A DNA stretch of 64,000 nt from Naematelia aurantialba (lineage: Eukaryota; Basidiomycota; Tremellomycetes; Tremellales; Naemateliaceae), in contig JAKFAO010000001.1 in assembly GCA_021527695.1 (NCBI GenBank), positions 620,001 through 684,000 of the forward strand, written 5' to 3'. This document shows, in pieces, positions 9,434 through 18,826 of the stretch; position 1 is the first letter of the stretch; each line of letters starts with the position of its first letter. A program made the position numbers and the translations under genes. The notes under the pieces are model-generated. The model did not search any database, was not told where the DNA came from, and saw only the letters and a list, made by a program, of their open reading frames with translations.

Positions 9434-10527
9434 CTGTAACAGGCGTTTTCTACTCGCCGCCTCTCTCTCTCTCTCTCGGGGAGAGATCCCCGAGGCACAG
9501 GCCCCGAAGAACTCGTCGAGTTCTCAACCGGTGGACGAGGTCCTTGAAGCTCTCGCCCAAGGTTGGAAGGGGTGGCCGAAGAAGAAGAGGGAGTAGGCGG
9601 GAGGAAGGGCTTAGTCACTGGGGCCCTTCCCGCCTCCGGCCTGCGCGCCGACTCGGCCTTTCTCTCCTGGTCCCGGACACGGAGACGATTGTCGAGAGGG
9701 ACAACGAATCGGATTAACTCGTCGAAACTCTCAAACTCTCGGCCATGTCGAGCCAGTTCGTCTTTCATAGTTGACGAGAGACCATCTATAGCCTTGTCAA
9801 CTATAGGTTCCTGGTCTCTCCAACCCAGGACTGCAATCAGCTCTCTCATTCGAGCGAAGTACTCAGAGGCAGTTCCCGTCTGTCTCAACTCCTTGAGATT
9901 TCGACGAGCCGTACCCCTCTCGTCGGGGTCCCCGAAATTATCCTTAAGATACCTCACAAAGGCATCTCTCGACGAAAGCTCGATAGCCGGGGGAACTGCT
10001 GTTGCCAATGGTCGAACGGCGTCGAGAGCTACACCTCGTAAGTAACTCATCATGAACGTCACCTTGATCTCCTCAGTGTAGTACCGAGAGGGCTGAAGCT
10101 TGAACACCAGATCACATTCCATAATGAACTGGTTGAGTTTCTCGGGAGCTCGACCATTGAAGGTATCGGGCTCTCGAGCTTTTGGTTCCTTGAAGTTTGA
10201 CGAGGGACTCGACGAATCCCTGACGAATCGCTCGCGCTCCCACTGTTGGTGTTGCTGCTGTGTGGCTATGGCGCTCATATACGCCATCATTTGCTGTTGG
10301 AAAACAGCAGGGTCTATGACAGGCGGGACGAAAGGGGTGTGAGAGGCTCGCTCCGGGCTCTGTTGTGGGGAAGGATCTCGTCGAGACCCCTCTTGTCGCT
10401 CGTCGATCTGCTCACCGAAGTCGACGAACGAACCCGAACCCTCGAGGTCCTCTTGAACCCCAGGGTTCAATCGTCCCTGATCTCGCGCTGCTTGGCGAGT
10501 GACTCGTGAGGAAGGTGGAATGGACAT
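9304..10527 (-). CDS. Gypsy-1 Gag
   Basis: The start is taken at the ATG at 10527 (MSIPPSSRV). The open frame extends further upstream, through the primer site into the 5' LTR, which cannot be coding in the RNA as primed. The protein has a retrotransposon gag domain in the middle (FNGRAPEKLNQF, then LRGVALDAVRPL) and one zinc knuckle, CYRCGQSGHFLPNC, near the C-terminus. It should form the particle and bind RNA. Its end overlaps pol by at least 130 nt, and pol lies in the −1 frame. A possible slip site is the CCAAAAG just before the gag stop, but it is not a classic heptamer. Confidence 0.93.
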   Translation of the reverse strand: MSIPPSSRVTRQAARDQGRLNPGVQEDLEGSGSFVDFGEQIDERQEGSRRDPSPQQSPERASHTPFVPPVIDPAVFQQQMMAYMSAIATQQQHQQWERERFVRDSSSPSSNFKEPKAREPDTFNGRAPEKLNQFIMECDLVFKLQPSRYYTEEIKVTFMMSYLRGVALDAVRPLATAVPPAIELSSRDAFVRYLKDNFGDPDERGTARRNLKELRQTGTASEYFARMRELIAVLGWRDQEPIVDKAIDGLSSTMKDELARHGREFESFDELIRFVVPLDNRLRVRDQERKAESARRPEAGRAPVTKPFLPPTPSSSSATPSNLGRELQGPRPPVENSTSSSGPVPRGSLPERERERRRVENACYRCGQSGHFLPNCPLTRMGSRPLPPTPSRPSPVSGPGTKEEPKD

Positions 10528-10561
10528 GGCGTTAACTTGGCTTGATGGTTGTGCGCGGTAA

Positions 10562-10574
10562 CAGCGATCCTCGA
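10562..10574 (-). promoter_or_regulatory. Gypsy-1 self-priming primer-binding site
   Basis: Three bases inside the 5' LTR edge the minus strand reads TCGAGGATCGCTG. This is perfectly complementary over 13 nt to CAGCGATCCTCGA in the LTR (plus positions 10816-10828), about 30 bp downstream of a TATA box. There is no TGG-type tRNA match. The arrangement equals Tf1/Sushi self-priming, in which the RNA's own 5' end folds back as primer. Confidence 0.8.
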
Positions 10575-10577
10575 TAC

Positions 10578-10989
10578 TGTCACGATGCTCCGGTCTAACT
10601 TCGGCGACCTGGGACCGCTGCACAACGACTGGCTTGGAATTGGACGAGTTCCGCGCGAACTCGTTGAGAGGATGAGGAAAGCCTTGACTTGGGACTAGGA
10701 CGTGGAGTTGGGGGACGTGGACTGAGACTTGGGCGATCTAGAAGAACTCAGATGAGTGGTTGTAGACCCGTCGAAGTTAGAACGAGATCGTTGGGTCTTG
10801 GACTATGGGACTCATTCGAGGATCGCTGAGGAACCTCACTACAATCCGGTAAATTCTATATACTCTCGTCGAGACGAGTAGATACTCGCTCAACCTAGAC
10901 GAGTTCCTCAAGCCCCACGTGACAGCCATGCCGCCATCCCGGTCGCGTGGATAGTCACGTGACGACTCGACGACGTCTCCGTCATGACA
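10578..10989 (-). repeat. Gypsy-1 5' LTR with TATA box and predicted RNA start
   Basis: This is the 412-bp LTR that lies upstream of gag on the minus strand. TATATA lies at 10857-10862. The predicted RNA start, at or near 10828, begins CAGCGATCC, the self-complementary segment. U3 would be 10829-10989, and R plus U5 would be 10578-10828. Confidence 0.93.
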
Positions 10990-11260
10990 ATATTGCAGCA
11001 TCTTATCTATTTCCAATGCTGTTGTTGCCAATAGAATCACCTATTTCCAATATTATTACTAAGCATCAATTCGAGGTTTTCGAGGAGGTTGAATTGAGGA
11101 ATCGAGAGTAAACGAGTGATGAAGTAAGTTATTGAGATTTGAATGAGTGACAAAGAGAGTGTCGAGGTGATTCAAGTAATAATCGAGATAGATCGAGAGG
11201 TTGAAAAGTAAGTCGAGAGTATTCGAGGTAAATCGAGGTGAGTCGGGTCATGACACCTCG

Positions 11261-12807
11261 AAGGAACTCGAAAGGTGGGATGATTGGCGCAAGCGCGAGT
11301 TGCGAGCGCAAGGTACGATCCTGGGAACAGTGGAACCTGGACTCATGGTGGACTTACGATCGTACAAGACCGCACACGAGATGTGGTTATTCCTTGCGGA
11401 TGACATGCAACTTACTACTTCAGAGCATCGAACCGAAGTCGAGCGCAAGCTACGCAACTTGATCCTGCGACCAAACGCAAGCGCAGAAGAGATGACCACT
11501 CATCTATCAACCTTCAACATGCTATGGTTGGAGGCTCAAGACTCTGGCTGTTCAGTCAATGAGCACATACGTGCGACTTGGTTCTTGGATACGCTTCCTT
11601 CGGACTTCAAAGTCCTACGATCACTATTCATCAACTTGCCTACGATATCGAAGACTTGGAACGAGCTTCGACGAATGTATCAGACCGAAATCATGGATCG
11701 CACAAGGACAGGCATGCGATCTGCAGAGGTTCAAGCCCTACGACTCGATGTCGCAAACGCAGGCACAAAAGGCAAGAAGGATGACTGGGTCAAAGAGGCA
11801 GAGTGTCATTACTGCCACAAGAAGGGACATATCAAGAAGGACTGTCGCAAGCGCATGCGAGACGAAAAGCGTAACAAGGGAAATCAACCAAAGCATCAAG
11901 CGCATTCGATCGGATCGCATCCCAAGGTGGACCAGTATTGGGCTGCTTCAGCTAGTCTGATCCTGAGTGACTACGTCTGTAGTTACGCCTCTTCGATCGC
12001 ACCCCATTTCCTTCTCGATAGTGGTGCGACTCACCACCTTACGCCTGATCGCAACCTTCTGTCGAATACGATCAAGCTCGATCCTCCAGTTCGATTTGGC
12101 TTGGCTGATTCAAATTCGAAGATGGAAGCGTATGAGAAGGGTGAAATTGTACTCAAGCTATCATCTGGTCAAGGCATACGACTCATGGATGTATACTACA
12201 TCCCACACGCAAGACAGAACATTCTTTCGACTGGTTTGCTACGACAGCGTGGCTGGACAATTGACTTAACGAATCGTACAGTCAATCGTGGTCAAGAGAA
12301 GGTGCCAATTGTGGATGAAGGAGTGTTATCTTTCGTTCGAATGGGTACGCTTGTGAGTACAGAGGGTACGATCAGTCATGCAGAGCGCATGAGTCCCCTT
12401 CAACTCGAACACAATCGCTTGGGCCACATTGGTCGCAAGAAGATACTCGAACTCGCACGCTTGGGTGAGCTGCGATACGATATCAAGGACTTGGAGAATG
12501 ATCCTTTCAAGTCTACGGACTGTGCGACTTGCCAAGAACGCAAGGCAATTCGATTGCCTAAGGACGACACGAGTCCACATGGTACACGCGACTGCGAAGT
12601 CATACACTCAGACATATCTGGCCCAGTCAACCCCTCTGCGACTGGATCGCGATACATCATTACGATGTACGATGACTATTCCAAGGTCAATCGTGTCGTA
12701 ACCACACCAGATCACAAATGGACTCTTTCCTACCTTCAAGAGTTTGTCAATAAGATCGAAAGGCAACTTGGTCAGAAGGTACGCTTCATTCGATCAGATG
12801 GAGGAGG
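11261..12807 (+). pseudogene. Copia gag C-terminus, zinc knuckle, protease and integrase N-terminal part
   Basis: This fragment continues the gag frame left at 2945. It is open for about 515 codons. Motifs in order are a zinc knuckle (CHYCHKKGHIKKDC), aspartic protease (FLLDSGATHHLT), the pre-integrase HHCC arm (HNRLGHIG and CATCQERK) and the integrase core with its first two catalytic Asp residues (IHSDISGP, MYDDYSK). It stops at IRSDGG, where a solo LTR entered with target duplication GGAGG. The integrase continues at 13302. Confidence 0.9.
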
Positions 12808-13296
12808 TGTCATGACCCGACTCACCTTGATTTACCTCGAATACTCTCGACTTACTTTTCAACCTTTTCAACCTCTCGATCTATCTCGATTATTACTTGA
12901 ATCACCTCGACACTCTCTTCGTCACTCATTCAAATCTCGATAACTTACTTCGTCACTCGTTTACTCTCGATTCCTCAATTCAACCTCCTCGAAAACCTCG
13001 AATTGATGCTTAGTAATAATATTGGAAATAGGTGATTCTATTGGCAACAACAGCATTGGAAATAGATAAGATGCTGCAATATATAAGTAGATAGATCTGC
13101 CTTGATCCCCCCAGGGATCAAAACTCGTATGTTACTCTCGATATCATTTCGATTTCCTCGATTCACCTCGATTGTCGATAGTTTGACAAATCTTCAGCCG
13201 AAAGCCTTCCGCTTCCGGTTCGAGACTATTTCGGTATAGTCGAATCGCCCGATTACCCGTTTCCTCTGTCGAATCATCAGAGACACGGCCGTAACA
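12808..13296 (+). repeat. Solo LTR, family A, copy 2
   Basis: This is a 489-bp LTR starting TGTCATGACCC and ending CCGTAACA, flanked by GGAGG (12803-12807 and 13297-13301). It is the inverted partner of the split copy at 2946-11255. It shows an intact TATATAAG box near 13082 and many TCGA-containing short repeats. Confidence 0.92.
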
Positions 13297-13301
13297 GGAG
13301 G

Positions 13302-13928
13302 CGAATACGTTAGCGATCGTGCAAACGTATGGTACTCTATGAAGGGTATTATACATCAAGTCTCGCCACGATATACGCCCGAGTTAAATGGTACGGCTGA
13401 ACGATTCAACCGTACGCTCAAAGAGATGGCTGCTTCGATGCTATCTACAGCTTCGCTCAATCACGACTATTGGGATTATGCTGTACGATACGCTTCAGTC
13501 ATGCTTATGAAGACAAGTCAAAATCGAGAGGGCGTAAATGCATGGTTCAACCTCACTGGTCGAAAGCCTCACCTTGCAAAGTCGTTCGCATTCGGCGAGT
13601 TCGTATACGTTCAGATCCCTTCTGAAACTCGCAACAAATCGCAACTAGACTTCAACAAGGGAGAGTTGGCCAGAGTACTGGGACAGTATGAGGGCATGAG
13701 TGGGTGGATCGTACGATTCGAACGAGATGGACATATCCTAGTCAGCAGGGATGTCAAAAGCGCAAACGTAATGCCTATGCCCATACGACCGCACACACCA
13801 CCTACGAGTACGCCTCAGAGCGTACAGCCTCAGCCTATAGTGGTACCTCAGCCACTGGTAGTAGAACCTCTACCAGCACCACAACCAGTACGACCACCTA
13901 CGCCCCCTCAAGTCGTAACACCCATACC
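13302..13928 (+). pseudogene. Copia integrase C-terminal fragment
   Basis: The fragment resumes with GEYVSDR, which supplies the catalytic Glu of the DDE triad right after the solo LTR. It continues through the core helix region (LNGTAERFNRTLKEMA) and a Pro/Thr-rich linker. It ends abruptly at the Gypsy-2 remnant. The reverse transcriptase that should follow the linker is missing. Confidence 0.88.
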
Positions 13929-14394
13929 TGTTATGACCCAGTCATAACCCTTATAGAGACATATCGGAGTTATCGGAGAGACGTATCGGAGAGACTCTCT
14001 AGAAGAGTCTCAAGAGGTGTCCCGTGAGAGTCTCAAGAGCTGTCTCTAGAAACAGTCTCTAGAGCTCTGCTCTAGAGACGTCTCTAGAAGGGCTCGGATA
14101 CCTCGCGGGATGAGACACCCACAAGGTATATAAGTTGCACCTTGGGGAGGGAGTCTGACTTCTTCCCTAAGGATCAAAATATCATAAGTTACATCGCTAG
14201 ACCTCATCGCTGCCCAAGGACTCTAGTCACTTCTTCACTTCCCCCTTGAGCTTGCCGGATCCTTCCTAGCTCATTACGTCTACCCTACTGTCGACCAAGT
14301 CACAAGAACCCGAGCACTTAGCTCACCCCTTGTAAACGACAGCTTTCCACACGTCTTTGATTAGCTTGAGGTCAATCAAGGACGGGTCGTAACA
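13929..14394 (+). repeat. Family P LTR
   Basis: This is a 466-bp LTR with ends TGTTATGACCC and GGTCGTAACA. U3 (13960-14100) is packed with short palindromes built on GTCTCTAGAGAC. TATATAAG is near 14126. It runs directly into pol sequence, so the usual leader, gag, protease and most of RT are gone. Confidence 0.85.
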
Positions 14395-16244
14395 GTGGGG
14401 CCCTCAACAGCAAGAAGCTAGTCAACAGCTACGACAAGCTTTTACTTCGGCTGACTTACTTCGCCACTTCGACCCAGAGAAGCAACTGGTTTTGGAAACC
14501 GATGCTTCTGATTATGCGCTGGCAGGTATCCTATCACATGAAGAGGACGGAAAATTATTCCCGATTGCCTTCATGTCTCGAAAGATGGTACCAGCCGAGC
14601 TCAACTATGAGATCCACGACAAAGAAATGCTGGCCATCGTTAGCTCTTTCAAAGAGTGGCGGCATTACCTCGAAGGAGCCCAACACCCCATCAAGGTTTA
14701 TACCGATCATCGTAGCCTGGAGTATTTTACGACATCCAAGCAACTGAATCGACGACAAGCCAGATGGTCGGAGTTCTTGGCAGACTTCCATTTCAGTATA
14801 CATTACCGACCTGGCGTGCAGGGAACGAAGCCTGACGCACTTACTCGACGCAGGGATTATCACCCTCTACAACGTGGATCGAGTTTGACAATCGAGTCAA
14901 ACCCGCAGAACTACCAGCAGCTCCTTAAGCCTGGTCAGTACTTAGCGGTTGCCAGTACTACAATGGACATTTCTTCCCAACTGGAACCCTTTCGAGACAG
15001 TCTCAGGAGAGACTCTACAGTGACAGACTACCTGGAGAAAGCAGGTACTCCCTCGGATCAGCATCCCTTCTGGATCGATGATCAACAGCTACTTCGACAT
15101 AATCAGCAGTATTATGTGCCTCCCGATTTGCGATTATCGGTGACGAAATCCCGACATGATGCCCTTACAGCAGGACATCCTGGACGACGCAAAACATTGC
15201 AATTGATCCAACGAAATTATTGGTGGCCCTCAATGAAGGCTTACATCAATCATTACGTGGATAGTTGTGACCTTTGCTGCCGTACCAAGGCTCGACGACA
15301 CCTCCCATATGCTTGCAAAATTATACGTTCATCACGTATTTGCTAAACACGGAATCCCGACAAGCATTGTCTCCGACCGCGGGTCGGAATTTACCTCTCG
15401 ATTCTGGCGGGCATTCACCCAACTCCTCCGAATGGAGTCTCACCTCAGTACCGCTTTCCATCCCGAGACAGATGGACAGACTGAGCGCGTCAATCAAGTA
15501 TTGGAACAGTACTTGCGACTATACACGGCATACCATCAGCAAGATTGGGCCGATTTGTTACCCTTGGCAGAGTTTGCATATAATAATACACCACACTCGT
15601 CGACAACCGTGTCACCCTTCTTTGCCAACAAAGGGTATAATCCACGTGCAGACTTTACGCCAGCCGACTCGAGTGTTATTGCGCCTACTGCAGTGGTATA
15701 CTCTGCAAAATTAGAGGAGCTCCATAGCTTCCTTCGAACCGAACTCGAAAAGGCAAACGAAACAGCTGCGACACACTTTAACCGTAAACGAAGCAACATC
15801 CCACAGTACAATGTTGGCGATAAAGTATGGTTGTCATCTCAATTCATCAAGACAACACGTCCTGCAAAGAAACTGGATCACCGGTTATTAGGACCCTTCA
15901 AGATCTCAGCAAAATTATCCACACATGCGTACCGCCTGGAGTTACCAGCAAACATGCGAATACATAATGTATTCCATGTACAACTCTTGGAACCATATGT
16001 CGATAACAAAATACCAGCTCGTATTCAACCTCCTCCACCACCAATCGAAATAGAAGGAGAAGAGGAATACGAAGTCGAAGCGATACTCGACACAAAACTT
16101 GACAAGCGTTATGCTTCACCAAGACGCTACCTTGTTAAATGGCTCGGATACAACGAGACTACTTGGCAGAGTGCAGAGGACTTAGTGCACTCCATCGACC
16201 TACTCAACGACTTCAACCAACGACATGGCATCACAGACAAGTAG
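14395..16244 (+). pseudogene. Gypsy-2 pol remnant (RT end, RNase H, integrase, chromodomain)
   Basis: The first segment runs to about 15300. It contains the RT tail, RNase H (LETDASDYALAG), the integrase zinc arm (HPGRRKTLQL and CDLCCRTK). Then sequence jumps, with a change of frame, to LAKLYVHHVF. The stretch carrying the first catalytic Asp of integrase is lost. The second segment keeps SDRGSEFTSRFW, HPETDGQTERVN and a C-terminal chromodomain (RRYLVKWLGY), ending at 16244. The element is dead: it lacks gag, protease and an intact catalytic triad. Confidence 0.9.
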
Positions 16245-16566
16245 AGCAACTACTTTCAAACTACTACAAGTCAAAAGATTCCTTGGCTGCCTGGACAGCG
16301 CTCTCCTCTGGAATGTTGGGCGACTCCTGGTGGGACACCATGCCTTGAACACCATAGGCATCCACATCAAGATGGAACGCAGTGTCATTGTCGTTGTTGT
16401 TGGTGTTGACATCGAGGTAATCACCAACATCCAACCCATTCTCTTCTCTAGGGAATCACCCACAAAACTGGGGCATGTAGCCCACTTTCAATAATGGATG
16501 ACCACAACAATCACGGAAGGGACACCAGAATGGCTCTTTTTATTCGCCCTTCCCAGGGGGGGATAC
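16245..16566 (+). other. Gypsy-2 3' leader with polypurine tract
   Basis: This is non-coding sequence between the chromodomain stop and the 3' LTR. The run AGGGGGGGATA just before the LTR is a credible polypurine tract. I see no gene. Confidence 0.6.
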
Positions 16567-17565
16567 TGTCATGACCCGGTCCGGATTGTCATGACCCACA
16601 CCGTGGTTTGGCCCATCGTGGAAAAGCTCATAGTAGCAAACCGTGGAAAGTATTATCGTGGGAAAGCTCATAGTAGCAAATAGTGGAAAGTCTTATCGTG
16701 GAAGTACTTATCGTGGTTGAACCACGCGTGGAAGAGCCACAATGAGCGTGGAAGAGCCACGATGCCAGAGGTATAAAAGGATGTGCATTTTGTAGTTTGT
16801 AGTTCTCCAGTCTTTTATTTATCTCACATTCTTCCCTCACGTTCTTCCCTCACGTTCTGTCACGAACCTGTCCCAAGTAGTGATGGCTTGAGACAGGATG
16901 GACCGCAAAGGTTTACTAAGCTTGGCCTACGTCTGACGGGTGTAGACCGTGAAGCTTGTGTATTGGTTGGACAGCAAGCGGTGGCCAGCCTGGTTGACGA
17001 GGTAGCGTCGACCAGGAGTGCGAGATGAGTGTGAGAAGAACGTGAGGGAAGAATGTGAGATAAATAAAAGACTGGAGAACTACAAACTACAAAATGCGCA
17101 TCCTTTTATACCTCTGGCATCGTGGCTCTTCCACGCTCATTGTGGCTCTTCCACGCGTGGTTCAACCACGATAAGTACTTCCACGATAAGACTTTCCACT
17201 ATTTGCTACTATGAGCTTTTCCACGATGATACTTTCCACGGTTTGCTACTATGAGCTTTTCCACGATGGGTCAAACCACGACGTGGGTCATGACAATCCG
17301 GACCGGGTCATGACACGTTCTTCCCTCACATTCTTTCCTCACGTTCTTCCCTCACATTCTTTCCTCACATTCTTCCCTCACATTCTTCTCACACTCATCT
17401 CGCACTCCTGGTCGACGCTACCTCGTCAACCAGGCTGGTCACCGCTTGCTGTCCGACCAATCCACAAGCTTCACGGTCTACACCCGTCAGACGTAGGCCA
17501 AGCTTAGTAAACCTTTGCGGTCCATCCTGTCTCAAGCCATCACTACTTGGGACAGGTTCGTGACA
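16567..17565 (+). repeat. Family Q LTR (Gypsy-2 3' LTR), split by an inverted sister copy
   Basis: The halves 16567-16857 and 17316-17565 form one LTR starting TGTCATGACCCGG and ending TTCGTGACA, with TATAAAAGG near 16772. U3 repeats the motif CGTGG many times. A CACGTTCTTCCCT/CACATTC tandem array in the transcribed part is expanded relative to the inner copy. Confidence 0.88.
16858..17315 (-). repeat. Solo LTR, family Q, inverted inner copy
   Basis: This is a complete LTR of 458 bp on the minus strand, flanked by the target duplication CGTTC (16853-16857 and 17316-17320). It is inserted into the plus-strand copy of its own family. The pair makes a near-perfect large palindrome that would form a long hairpin RNA. 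Confidence 0.9.
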
Positions 17566-18570
17566 CAATCTACGGTTGCGCAGTCTACGCTCGAAGCTGA
17601 GTATATCGCAGCATCAGAAGCCGCACGTGAGGCTACATGGCTGCGATCACTTCTCTCTGAACTTGGATTCAAACAAGATACGACTCGATTGCATTGTGAT
17701 AACAAGGGTGCAATAATACTCGCAAACAATCCGGGAACGCACGCACGATCGAAGCACATCGATGTGCGATACCACTACATTCGTAGTAAGGTGGATGCAG
17801 GTGAACTGAACCTGGTCTACATTCAAAGCGCATTGCAAGATGCAGACATGCTTACAAAGGCATTGCCTCGCGATTCGCATGAACGCAATTGCAAGCGCAT
17901 ACGATTGGAATCAATAATGGAGTCCCCACGCTTGTATGGTAAAGGGTCACGCACGAGCACGAGCGTGTTCACGATCTCGAACGCGACTCTCACGACTCTC
18001 TCGGATCTCACAATATCGAACACAACTCATACACTCTCGAACTCGAACTCGAACGCAACTCCGCACGACATGAGCGCAAAGATTGACAAGCGTGAGGTGA
18101 ATGCACTGTTCATCCTTGAACATGGTCACCCTGCGATCGAACCATGCATGCGATGCATTCGACTCAAGCACGAATGCGTCTTCCTCATGCGATGCGATGC
18201 GAATGGGATCTTCAAGTGTGCCAAGTGCACAAGGGCAGGTCAGGCCTGCATTGTAAATGACAAAGACGTGCGATACACCGACCGCATGCACGAGTTTGCA
18301 CGACTCCAAAGCACCGACCACACGCGATCGGAAGTTGTACGATCGCGATCCAAGGTTATGGTTAAGGTCCCGATTCGAGCAAAGCACATACGCTTCGAGG
18401 ACTCCGACAAGACGACCCACGATGCGCCCCAGACCGCGCGCGATGCATGCGATCACATCCTCACGGCCATCAACAACCAAAAGGTACCGGGTCATATACA
18501 GAGCCAGTTGGCAAGAGTACTCGAACAGTTCGAGTACGAGCTCGACGAGATCGAGAACGAGTACGAGTAG
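17566..18570 (+). pseudogene. Copia RNase H with C-terminal Zn2Cys6-like extension
   Basis: The fragment begins in copia RNase H (STLEAEYIAASEA, LHCDNKGAI, SKHIDVRYHYI, ADMLTKALP). Where copia polyproteins normally stop, the frame continues for about 210 codons: a Ser/Thr/Asn-rich linker, an internal ATG (MSAKIDKREV), then a cysteine cluster at 18144-18249 with spacing C-x2-C-x6-C-x13-C-x2-C-x6-C, and an acidic end. The cysteine spacing resembles a Zn(II)2Cys6 cluster with a long linker. The extension could be translated as part of Pol or separately. It lies in the sense orientation just before the 3' LTR. Confidence 0.8.
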
Positions 18571-18708
18571 CGAACGACCGCGTTCGGAACTCAAACACAT
18601 AGACATTCATTTCGCTTGATCAATTACCACCCCCGACAATCCGTACGATCCGTACGCTCGCTCGCTCTCTGTCTCTCTTTCTTGTACTCCAAGCTGGCAT
18701 AGGGGGAG

Positions 18709-18826
18709 TGTTAGGAAAATGCCACGCTCGGAGTTTGATTAGCAGTCCAAAGTACGAGGTCCTTACGATCTCGTACGACTCGAAACTATCTCTTCGAATG
18801 CACCATCGTATAAGAAGAATCCGACA
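18709..18826 (+). repeat. Copia 3' LTR
   Basis: This 118-bp LTR matches 2442-2559 and is followed by the target duplication TTTCG. Its end lies 87 bp upstream of the AP-3 mu start codon. Confidence 0.93.

Larger units (their letters stand above)
3165..10989 (-). mobile_element. Complete chromodomain Gypsy element (Gypsy-1, chromovirus)
   Basis: This is a 7825-bp element read on the minus strand, flanked by the 5-bp target duplication ATATT (3160-3164 and 10990-10994). The 412-bp LTRs (10578-10989 as 5' LTR, 3165-3576 as 3' LTR) looked identical base by base when I compared them. Gag and pol are both open. Domain order is gag, zinc knuckle, protease, reverse transcriptase, RNase H, integrase, chromodomain, which defines a chromovirus. 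Identical LTRs and intact frames point to a very recent, possibly active insertion. About 1.4 kb between the pol stop and the 3' LTR carries a gene on the opposite strand. Confidence 0.96.
2946..11255 (-). repeat. Solo LTR, family A, copy 1, split by Gypsy-1
   Basis: The two halves, 2946-3164 and 10990-11255, make one LTR of about 480 bp. It is the reverse complement of 12808-13296, apart from small differences including a 9-bp indel. Ends are TG/CA and the target duplication is CCTCG (2941-2945 and 11256-11260). In its native orientation (minus) it begins TGTCATGACCCGACT and has a TATATAAG box. The Gypsy element entered exactly at that TATA box. No internal retroelement sequence of this family is attached, so it is a solo LTR. 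Confidence 0.9.
13929..17565 (+). mobile_element. Chimeric, internally deleted chromovirus remnant (Gypsy-2)
   Basis: The left edge is an LTR of family P (13929-14394) and the right edge an LTR of family Q (16567-17565). These differ in sequence although both begin TGTYATGACCC. Between them remain the end of RT, RNase H, integrase with a gap, and a chromodomain. The flanks, ATACC on the left and CAATC on the right, are not a target duplication, so the block arose by recombination or deletion. The same event removed the copia reverse transcriptase. Confidence 0.85.
2442..18826 (+). mobile_element. Ty1/copia LTR retrotransposon, defective host of nested insertions
   Basis: The element is bounded by two 118-bp direct LTRs (2442-2559 and 18709-18826) that start TGTTAGG, end CCGACA and look identical by eye. 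It is flanked by the 5-bp target duplication TTTCG (2437-2441 and 18827-18831). Internal order is gag, zinc knuckle, protease, integrase, then RNase H, which is the copia order, with integrase ahead of RNase H. The reverse transcriptase segment expected between integrase and RNase H is absent. In its place stands a Gypsy remnant (13929-17565). Two solo LTRs and a complete Gypsy element interrupt the gag and integrase parts. The element cannot move on its own. It sits between an uncharacterised gene and the AP-3 mu gene. Confidence 0.93.

Noticed and set aside
2946..13296. A DNA transposon with long terminal inverted repeats spanning 2946-13296
   Set aside because: The two inverted 480-bp copies each have TG/CA ends and their own 5-bp target duplication (CCTCG and GGAGG), so they are separate solo LTR insertions in opposite orientation.
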